Below, piece by piece: positions 32,701 to 43,900 of a stretch of 64,000 nt of DNA. Every line of letters starts with the position of its first letter. Positions within the stretch are counted from its first letter, which is position 1. Source of the stretch: Sacculina carcini (Eukaryota > Arthropoda > Thecostraca > Sacculinidae); contig OU696579.1 of the NCBI GenBank assembly GCA_916048095.2, forward strand, positions 2,666,001-2,730,000, read 5' to 3'. The translations under genes and the position numbers were made by a program. Below the pieces are notes generated by a model. That model saw only the letters and a program-made list of their open reading frames with translations. It had not been told where the DNA came from and searched no databases.

Positions 32701-35700
32701 GAAACGGCGTAGCTGCGCCTGTGTGGCCGGCTCGGGGAAGCTCTGTACCTCGGCCGCTTTCTTGGCCGTGGGCGCCACCCCGGCGTGAGACAGATGGTGT
32801 CCGAGGAAGTCTAGCTCCGACACGCCCACGACACATTTGCCGACGTTGAGCTGCACTCCGATGTCGTTGAGTCGCTGCAAAACAGCGCGCAGATGTCGCT
32901 CGTGCTCTTCCACCGACTTGCTGGCCACGAGTATGTCGTCTACATACGCAAAACAGCCGTCGACGCCCCGAAGTGCCTCGTCGAGGAAACGCTGGAACAT
33001 TTGTGCGGCAGACCGCAGGCCAAAGCACAGCCTGCGAAACTCAAAGAGGCCGAACGGCGTCACCACGGCGGTCTTCGGCACGTCCTCTTCTGCGACAGGT
33101 ATGTGGTGATATGCGCGCACAATGTCGAGCCGCGAAAAAACGGTGGAGCCGGCGAGTTGGGCGACGCTGTCGTGCAGAAACGGCACCGGGTACCGGTCGG
33201 GTTTGGTGATGGCGTTGAGTGCGCGGTAGTCGCCGCACACTCGCAGACCACCGTCCGCCTTGGGAACCACGTGAAGCGGGCTCGACCATGCGCTGGACGA
33301 GCGTCGGACGATGCCCAGCGATAGCAGTCTGTCAAACTCTCGCCGCACTGCCGCGAGTTTTTCCGGTGCGAGGCGACGGACGCGGCCGTACACCGGCTGT
33401 CCCTGTGTCGGGATGCGGTGCACCGTGTTGTGTACCGGCGGCCGGTTGAAGTCGGGCTGTGCGGTGATCGTCGGGAACTCCTGCAGTACGTGCTCCCAGT
33501 TCATGGGGTTCACACTCATGATACCACACGCCGCCGCTATGGCCGGATGTGGCGTCGAAAATGCGACAGACGAGCCGTCACTGAGCTGCCGCTGCGCCAT
33601 GTCGATGGAGAGCCGGAAGTTGGCGAGGAAGTCGGCACCCAGGATGGCCGTCGGAGTGTCGGCGACGACGAAGCACCACTTGTACGTGACGGCCGACATG
33701 CCGGCGAGACGCAGTGTGGCGCGGTACGTTCCGTGAGCGGTGATCGGTCGACCGTCCGCCGCACGCAGCCGCAGGTGCGCTGTCGCACCTGTGCGCAGGT
33801 GTGCTGTCGGAGCTCTCCACGGCTGACTGTTGCAATCTGCTGCGCGGCCACACACTGACCTGGGCGCCGGTGTCCACCAACAGACTCTGGCCGGAGGTCA
33901 GGTCGGTGACGAACAACAGCGGCTGTGGTTGTGTCGCTGAGACGGGCGCTACTTGCCCCAGCGCGGCTAGTTTAAAGTCGGCCGGAAGCTGCACGGCGCG
34001 CGGCAGTTGATGGCGTCGCGGCCGAACGCACGATGGTAATAGCACATACCGGCGTCGGCTTCGTCGGTGCGTGGCGGTGAGCGCGTTCTGGAGCGGCTGC
34101 GCTGTCGACGATACGCTCCTGGTGCCGGCTCTCGTGCGCGTGCCGTCGTCATCTCACGCACAGCTGCGGTCAGCTCTGTAACGGCGGCGAGCAGCTGCTG
34201 CACAGCCGGATCCGCTCTGGCACTGCCGCGGGCTGCCTCGTGCGTCGACTGCACCGCCGCTACGGACACCAGCGGCTGGTCGGCGCGTGTGGCGTCCATG
34301 AAGCGGTCGGCGGCGGCCGCCAGCTCGCTGAGTGACGTCGTGTCCGGCAGCAAAGAGATTGCCGCCTTGACGTTGTTGGGCAGCCGCTGTAGAAACAGGG
34401 TTCGAAGTAGCCCGGTGTCGACAGAAGAGCTACCGGCCCCTTCGATCTCCCCTCGCATGCGGCGGAGCAGCTGCGACGGATTCTGGTCGCCCAGATGCTG
34501 GTGCCGCAGCATGGCGTCCAGCCGGGCCGCTCGTGACTGCGCCATGCGCGTCGTTAGCTTCTCGCACAAAAGTTGAAAATTCGGCGGCCCCCTGATGACG
34601 TCTTTCAGCTCTGTGGCCACATCCATCGGCAGATTGGCCACTAAGAACTGGAACTGCCTGACGGGTGAAGTGATTCCCGAAACGGCAAACGCGCAGCTCA
34701 CCTGTGTGAGCCAGAGCTCTGGCTCCTCGGGCGAGAAAGGCGGCAGCCGGAATGATGTGGCAGGTCGGCCGTTGTCGCCTTCATCTTCGCGTTGCACTGG
34801 CTCGCCGTCTGTTAAGTGCGGGAAAGCGGCGGTGTCGTTGGGCATGACTCACGAAATCAAAAAACAAAAACTAAAACAAAATCACGTCGGGTTCACCAGT
34901 TTAGCGTGGAAAACACTAGGAATTGATGCGAGTTTAATATCACACGAGAGCGAGAAGACACGATGTGTATGCTACGAGCGCGCCAGCAAGAAGAAGGAAG
35001 ACACGGGGTATCGAGCACAGTGACAGTGTCACACAATATGCATGCCAAGATTTGTGGCATGATATTTACAATCAAACATGAGACACACATAAGAAGATAT
35101 GATGAAATAAACTATATGGTACACAGATAAAATAACAATGTAATAATCAAACACACGGCGAAGTCGCGAACGCGGCGCAGTCGCTACAATATGATCAAAG
35201 AATATCGGCAAAAGGTGAAAGAGCTTGTTCAAGAAGCTAAGAAAAAAATGGACAAAGGACAGAAGAGGAGATCCGTCATTTTTTTTACCGAGTTGTAGGA
35301 CTTCAGGTGAAGAAATGGTTCCTGACCAAAAAACAAAAGGAATAATGAAAAAAGTGTGTAGAAATAAAAGATTGAAAGTAGTCTATTCCAACTTGGATGA
35401 AATGTTGATAAAGATGAATGAGCTGTCTGACTACTTGTCAGACAATAAGCCAGATATTGTGTGTCTCACGGTATATCATCACTGGGAGGAGTAACTGTGA
35501 CTTCCCCAGTTGATGTGGTTTTTGGTGATCGTGCTCATGAATCGTGTTTTGCCGCTGTGAGCTCAAATGTACACTGTGCAAGGTCGGCAAGTGATTGCGC
35601 AGATTTTTTGGCAAGGGTCCCTCAAGCGTGGAAGAAACGCAACCAAACTGGCCAGTACGTCCCACGTGACACAAAGGGTCCGAAACGAATGTCGCATTTT

Positions 35701-38700
35701 GCCAGAAGAGTCAGACGTCCTGCTACCAAACGGCAAGCTAAAGCTTACACGCCATCAGGGCATGGAGTCAATGAGCATTATCACCGCACAGTCAAGTTTA
35801 TTGCAGCCAGGAAAGACTGGAGTATCAACGAGGCGGTGTACAGACACAATGCTGCACCACTTATCGGCTCGCAACCGGCTTCGTCACAGACAGACTTGCT
35901 CCTCAAGTATAGAGCACGAGTTCGAGATGCCGACCCACAAAAGACGAAATCGAGCAACGTTGAGGCTGGTGGAGTCCCGCGTCATGTCGGTGATCTTAGG
36001 CCAAGAATTGTGAGAGAACAACGCGCTACTGCAGATCATGACGTCGCAGGCGACGGAGGCATGATTATTACTGTGGACCGAGCCGAACATGACAATGCTG
36101 GTGTTGAAAACGACGGTGAGCGGATGCTGAGACGATCAGAACGGATGAGAAGACCACCTCGACGATATTGTTGTGATTGAGATGACATGTGTCATGCCAT
36201 CTGGGAGGAGTGTAATTGCATGGACATGTGTGTGTATGTGTGTGTGTGTGTGTGCTTGTGTGAGTCGTGTGGTGTCGTATATTGTGAGTTATACACATGT
36301 GTGTATGTATGTGCGTATTTGCTGACCTGTTCTGCGAAGTGTTTGATTAGCATGTGTGTGCGTGTATGCGCGCGTATGTATGTGTGTATGTGTGTGTGCG
36401 ACTGCGTGTGTGTTTGTACAATATGCTGAGAGGAGTTCGGTGCGGCAGCACTGAAGCAGCCGGAAACCTGGTTGGAGAAGGGTGGCAGTGCGAATGTGAG
36501 TGTATCGCGGGGTCGTTGTGTTGCTGGTGGTGTTTGGTGTGGCTAGCGCAGGAGATGGAGGGTTGAATTGGTGTGGTGTTGTGGCATTCATTTCCCTTGT
36601 GTTTTTAGTCTAGAATTATACGTTCCCAATTTGTGTTTTTTTCTTTTTACAACCACAAGAAAGCATAGAAGAATTCACGAGAATAGAGTTTTTTGAGAAG
36701 GAAAAGCACAGACCACTTAAGGTGACATACACAAGTGCAAACAAAATTGAAACGGTCATGAAAACTGCAAAGAACTTGAGAGAGAGTGAAGATTTCAACA
36801 AGGTTTTCGTAAGCAGATATACAAGGCCTGTCTATAAAGTATCCGACCTTAAGACAGAATATAAATTTCACACACCTGACAGGATTTGGACCATAATCCC
36901 CTTCAAAGTAGGCCCTTTGTGCTTGCACACACTTAGCCCACCGATCCTTCCACTGCTAGAAACAGCTCTGGAAGTCTTCTTTCGGAATGGTGTTCAGCGT
37001 CGTTGTCGCGTTCCGCAATATTTCTTATCTAGTCTCAAAACCGGATCTTTTCAGTGGCGTCTTCAATTTTGGAAATAACCAGAAGTAGCAAGGAGCCATG
37101 TCTGGAGAGTAGGGAGGATGGCGAACGACTGGAATTCCATGTTTGGTCAAGAAATGTTGGATCAAATGGGATGAGTGTGCAGGGGCGTTGTCGTGATGCA
37201 GTTGCCAATTTTTCGCCGTCCACATGTCTGGCCTTTTGCGCCGAACTGCGTCACGGAGACGCAGGAGAACATATTGATAGTACTTCTTTTTCACTGTTTG
37301 TCCTTCCGGTGCGTATTCGTGATGCACAATTCCACGGATATCAAAGAAGACAGTCAGCATCATCTCATTTTGCTTGGCATCTGTCGCGCTTTTTTCGGCC
37401 TTGGAGACTCGGGGTGCTTCCATTGCGACGACTGTCTTTTTGTTTCTGGGTCGTACCCGTACACCCATGACTCATCTCCAGTAATCACGGTGTTCAGAAA
37501 CTGAGGATCAGTGTTGGCAGTGTCCAAAAGGTCCTTTGCAGCTTGAAAACGGAGGTCCTTTTGTTCCGGCGACAACAACCTGGGCACAAATTTCGCAGCC
37601 ACTATGTGCATCTTCAAAGCATCACGCAAAATTGCATGTGCGGAATCTTTAATCACTCCAACCTCTTGGGCAATCTCCCGCACGGTCGAGCGACGATCTG
37701 CCATCACCAAATTTCGCACCCTCTCAACAACAGCTGCACTCCGAGCAGTTTTGGGCCTGCCAGAACGCTGGTCACTCTCTGCTGATGCGCGGCCACTTTT
37801 GAATCGGTTGAACCACTCCTTAATTTGTGTTACAACCATTGCATCTTCTCCAAACACCTGCTGAATCTTACGAATTGTTTCGCTTTGGGAATCACCAAGC
37901 TTTTGACAAAATTGGATGCAGTATATTTGCTCAACACGTTCAGTCATCTTGAGAGAATCGGTAATCCGACAGACACGTTGCGTAGCACCTCACTCAGCGA
38001 CCGACAGGCAGCAACTTACGCGCTGGATGATGGTGAAGAAATTCACGCATGCGCATGAAGGTGTCTTCCTTCACTGTGCGGAGTGGCGCCGCGCTATCGT
38101 CTCTATTTCGCACGGGAAAAATTAAGGTCGGATACTTTTTAGACAGGCCTCGTATGATCAAAGAAGATCGGCAAAAGGTGAAAGAGCTTGTTCAAGAAGC
38201 TAAGAAAAAAATGGACAAAGGACAGCAGAGGAGATCCGTCATTTTTTCCAACGAGTTGTAGTACTTCAGGTGAAGAAATGGTTCCTGACCAAAAAACAAA
38301 AGCAATAATGAAAAAAGTATGTAGAAATAAAAAGATTGAAAGTAGTCTATTCCAACTTGGATGAAATGTTGTCAAAGATGAATGAGCTGTATGACTACTT
38401 ATCGGACAATAAGCCAGATATTGTGTGTCTTACTGAGACCAAATTGAACCCAGATATTTCAGACGCGGTTATAAAATTTCAAAATTATAAAATATGGCGG
38501 AAAGATAGACAGTCGAAACAGGGAGGTGGTGTGATGATAATGACAGCAGAGCACCTCAAGGCGAGAAAATGTGACATTTCAGAAGGCATAAATGAATTAC
38601 TCGTGGTAGATGTATTGGAAGAAGACACAGTGACTGTTGCAGTTGTATACATGCCACCAGCTATACATGCATTGCACATACATGCAGTTGTATACATGCA

Positions 38701-41700
38701 TTCAGCTAATTTGTCCACTGTCGTCACCCGATGTTTCTTTTATTTCTTCTTTATTTTCTGACATTTCATCATGGGCGGCGTCTCGTCGTCTTCTAATTAA
38801 TTCATCCAAGACATAAATCATGGTATTCCACCCACCACGGCTCAATCCTCCTGTCCTCCCTTTTCCTCTCCGTTCTTCTATGCGCAATTTGGGTATCATT
38901 TTTTATTCATCCCTTAATTTTGTAAATAATATTTACTCAGTGGCTCGCTCCTGTCGACTAATCCTCCGTGCTCTCTATCCCATTCGCCCATTTCTGGACC
39001 AGTCGTCTGCAATCAAGTTTATAAAATCTCTTATATTTCCCCGCATTGACTACTGTATTTCCCTCTATTTCAACACTCCTCGCTGTTTCTTAAAAGTTCT
39101 CCAATCGGTCCTGAATCAATCCTGCAGATTTGTGTTGTCTCCTCTTCCTTGCCGTCACACTTCTCAATATCTTTACCAATTCCGCTGGCTACCCATCATC
39201 CCACGTGTACACTGCAAGATTGCCTGCATTATCTTCAAATTATTACATGGTATAGAACAGCCTCATTATCTAGTTCGCCTTCTTTCTCAGTCCTCACACT
39301 TGCCTCCTCGTATCACTCGCCCTCTCAACTGTCCTCGAGCTATAAATGAATCCTGCTGGTCGGCAAAATCCTTCTCTTTCTTCGCACCTCGCTTTTATAA
39401 CTCGCTCCCCTCTCACATTCTTCTTTCTTCTTCCTACGCTTTATTCACCTCTTCCCTACGCAAATACCTATTCTCTTTATCATTTGAGCATGTCACTCAC
39501 TCTCTGACGCCTTATGCCAAACTATAATCCTCTATTGTCTCATCCCTTTTGTGTGAATATTTAACTATCTCTTCGGTTTCATCGTTTACTTGTTTGCTTT
39601 ATGTTCACTATACATGTCGTATATTTGTGTTGATGCTACGACCACGCCTCCCATTATCGTCGTGTCTCATTTTTGTGCTTGGCTCGCGTGTGTGTTATTT
39701 ATATGCGCTATAAATATACGTTGTTGTTGTTAAAGATGACTACGAAGATTTGAGGAACTCAACAGTTCACGGCATGAAATCAATTTTAGATAGATCTGAA
39801 CGCAAAAACAGGAAAAACACAATCATAACCGGTGACCTCAACTGCAACATAAAGTGGAACGAGTATTACTCTGAGGGAACAACGAATACACTGAGAGATG
39901 ATATGATGAAATTGACCCAATACTTTTTTCTCACGCAGCACATCGAAGAAACTCGGAAAAGAGGGAAAGATCAACCGTCAATGCTCGATGTAGTGTTTAC
40001 AAAACGAAAGGAAGAAGTACAAAGTATCAAATATGAGCCACCATTTGGGAAAAGTGACCACATCGTGATCTCTTTCAACTATGTATTGATTAGAGATGTA
40101 ATTTTGCATGGACTAGAACAGATGCACTCCTTGGACTATACAAAAGGAAATTACAAAAAGTTGAATGATTATTTCAGAAATATTAATTGGGAAGAAACAT
40201 TGGAAGGAGACATTGATGTGCAGTATAACGCCTTTTGTCGTATATACGATGATGCAGTGAGAACGTATGTGCCGATCATGAAACATACGGAGAAAAAAAG
40301 CAGTGGTTCAACAAAACTTCCATGGAAGCGAAAAGAGAGAGAGAGAGATAAACTATGGAAGAACTACAGAAAAGTCTTAGATTCTGACAGTTAAGAGAGA
40401 TATAGAAAGAGTAGAAACAACTATACAAAGGTCAGAAGAGAAGCACAGAAACAATATGAAAAAGACATACTGGAAAAGTACAAGGTTGAACCGATATTGT
40501 TTCACGGCTATATCAACAGCCGTACCAAAATAAAAAACAAAATTCAATGTATAGCGGTGAATGGACAAAAATATACGACTGACGATGATATATGTGAGAT
40601 TTTAAACGAGCATTTCCAATCGGTATTCACAGATGAATCAGACTGCACAATGGAAGGAGAACATTCACCGTCTAGAGAAATGGAGGCGATTGTGATTACC
40701 GAATATCAAGTGCAAAAAGAAATGGTGTCGCTGCAAAGATACAAATCGAGCGGACCTGATGACATAGCGAGCTATGTGCTGAAAGAATGCGCCGAAACAC
40801 TATGCAAGCCTTTGAAAATAATTATGAAAAACTCAATGAGAAATGGCAAATTGCCAACGGTATGGAAAGAAGTCAACGTTACACCGCTGCTTAAAAGGGT
40901 AACGATGAAGATCCGAAAAATTATAGACCGATCTCACTGACCAGTGTCGCATGCAAAATTATGGAAAAAATTATAAAAAACAGTGGGTCAATTATCTGGA
41001 AAGCAACCAAATTATTACTCAAAGTCAATTCGGATTTAGAAGAAATAGATATACAGCAGTAAATCTTGTCAGTTTTACAGTCGTATTACTGAGAATATAC
41101 AGGAAAGAGGACAGTGGACAGATGCTGTTTACATAGATTTTGAAAAAGCATTCGACAAGGTCCCTCACGATACATTACTCTACAAGTTGAGGACCATCGG
41201 AGGAATCAACGAGGAACTGGAAACATGGATGGGAGACTTTTTGAAAAATAGACGAATGAGAACGTGTCTCAGAGGACATTTCTCGTCTTGGCGGAAAGTG
41301 AAAAGTGGTGTGCCTCAGGGCACTGTGCTCGCACCGATCTTCTTCATGATATATATTGATGACATTGAAAAACCGTTCCAAGTGGCGTGTATATGAGCTT
41401 GTTTGCAGATGATATTAAACTACAAACAAATATGTCCTGCATAGAAGATTGTCAGACATTGCAAAAAGGTTTGGAAGAACTATCAAGCTGGAGTACAAAA
41501 TGGCAAATTCCATTTAATGTCGAAAAATGTCATGTTATACGCTTTGAAAGAGGGCAAGAACGGCCTTTCTGGAGGTACAAGTTAAAAGATATTGAGCTAA
41601 AGGACGTCTCCAAAGAGAAAGACCTCGGAGTAATATTTCACAGCAGCCTTTCACCAGAAAGTCACATTTCTAATATAGTTAAGAAAGCGAATAACAAGAT

Positions 41701-43848
41701 AGCGAACGTAAAAGCAGCATTTTCGTACATTGATGAGGGGATACTAGCGAAATTGATTACATCCACCATGCGGCCATTTGGAACACGCAGACATGACAAG
41801 GCCATGACAAGGCCAACATTGGAATACGCAGAAATTGTTTGGAGTCCACATTTACAAAACATATTAAAAAACTGGAGAAGGTACAGAAATCAGCCACACA
41901 AATATTAGGAAGCATCAAACATTTGGCATATTTCGACAGACTAATAAAGTTAGGTTTGACAACGCTAGAAGATAGGAGAGTAAGAGGGGATTTAATCTCA
42001 GTTTATATATGTCTTACAGGGAAGGATAAAATGGAAAATCAGAAGTTGTTTCAATTCTCAAAATCTAATAGAAACCACAGTTTGGCCTACAAAAGCGCAG
42101 GATTAAAAAGGACATCCAAAAATATAGTTTCCAATCAGAGTAGTAGATAGATGGAATAGGTTGCCAAGCGACGTAGTACACCAACCAACGACACAACTGT
42201 TTAATGAGACATATGACAGCTGGAAGGCGGGAGTCACGAGCCTCTGACTCATTCCTGCGAAGACAACTAGTAAGAACAACTAGTAAGAACACAGACACAA
42301 ATGAGCATACACACATAAACACACACATACAGACACATAAACACACACATACAGACACATAAACACACACATACAGACACACATACAGACACATAAACAC
42401 ACACATACAGACACATAAACACACACATACAGACACACATACAGACACATACAGACCTGTGACCATGACACAGCGTATATCAGCCCGCTGCAACGTCTCA
42501 ATGACAGGCCGCGATTCTGGTTTCAGTCTGTTCTGCATGATTAGCAGCCCGCAAAACTGCATGTCACATTCCACCTAAAACACCATCCCCCCACACACAC
42601 ACACACAAACACACGTCACATTTACACATTATACACACACACACGTATACACACACACACAAACTGTGAAAGGTCAAGTGGTAATTAACTGAAGTGGCAG
42701 CCGCTACACGGGAAAAACCCGAGCTTATGAACACACATGTGTGTCTCATGCAGCTCGCTGCCACCGCAGAACCGACCCTCTCCACGCTATGGCGTCACAA
42801 GGACGGAAGACGTATTAGAGAGGGCCGCCCCCCAGAATGCATGACAACACATGACTGATATCTGGTACCATTTACTACTGGGTGCACAGGGACTGTGGGA
42901 TTATAGAATTCGCCCAATGAAATTCTGCTCCGCCGGGTTTCGAACCAGGGACGTTGTGTTTGTGAGATGGGTGTGCTACCACTACACCACGGAATACAAT
43001 AAATTGTTCATTCACACTTAACCTGGGTCGGTAGACACAAAAAAGACAATAATTAACACCGAAACATGCCTTTTAGCGTACAATTCATTACCATTACCAC
43101 ATTGTACATGTGGAAGGCCGACCAATCATTGAGAGAAAATCTTTGGTTGTGCTTAGATTCGAACCGGCGACCCGCAATATGGAAAGAATGTGTTACCGCT
43201 GTAACACCCGGCCATCCCACCTGGTCTCGCTTGAGCCGCTGTACATGATGCCACTGCAGCTTGCGACTCAGCGCCTTGTACGCCACGGCCAACACGCGAA
43301 AACCCTGCACCGTGTACTCGTGCAACACCGAGTGAAAATTACCAGGAACTGACACAGACAGGCAAACAGACACACATAAATACCAACGAGCACATACGTT
43401 CTCTCTCACACACACAGACACAGACATATACATACACACGCACATAGCGTGTATATATATATATACATATACCTTAAATGCTATATTTATCCGACAGGCT
43501 CTAATAATCCGGCACCCTCAGGTATGGGTTAAGAAATAATCCGGCAGGCTATAATCATCCGGCACTTCCTGGAAAGGCTTATTGAAACTGCAGCCACGAT
43601 TCAGTTATAGTTCAGCAATAGTTTATTTAGCAATCCTCTTCTAACCGGCACTCATTAATCAAAGCAGAAATAATCGTCTTCATATGTGTCCTCGTCCCTG
43701 TTATCAGTGCACTATTTTTTGTGTTGCAGTTTTTGCACAATCCTACCGTGCGGAGTGACCAAAAATAATCCGAAAGGCTCTAATAATCCGGCACCATACG
43801 CAGGGGGTCGAAAAATAATCCGGCAATTAGGATAAAAAGAGCATTTAC

Positions 43849-43900
<52 letters not shown>

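Larger units (their letters stand above)
30233..35188 (-). mobile_element. CsRn1-like Gypsy LTR retrotransposon with two LTRs
   Basis: LTRs of 289 bp (30233-30521 and 34900-35188) look identical by eye. The 4-bp target duplication is ATAT (30229-30232, 35189-35192). In element orientation LTRs begin TGTAGCG and end CGCTAAA. A primer-binding site TGGTGAACCCGACGTGATT follows, complementary to the 3' end of tRNA-Trp with one mismatch; tRNA-Trp priming and a CHCC gag motif mark the CsRn1 clade. A polypurine tract AGGGGGGAGGTGG precedes the 3' LTR. It is inserted in LINE ORF1 sequence within an ATPase intron. Confidence 0.95.
28883..38432 (+). repeat. Tandem duplication of about 1.63 kb, each copy carrying one transposon
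   Basis: Copy 1 is 28883-30232 plus 35189-35468, interrupted by the CsRn1-like Gypsy. Copy 2 is 35469-36821 plus 38155-38432, interrupted by a mariner. The junction at 35468/35469 reads GTGTCTCAC then GGTATATCATCACTGGG. The copies differ at only about 15 positions that I can count over 1.35 kb. The unit joins the end of the decayed Gypsy to LINE ORF1 and endonuclease sequence. Confidence 0.9.
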
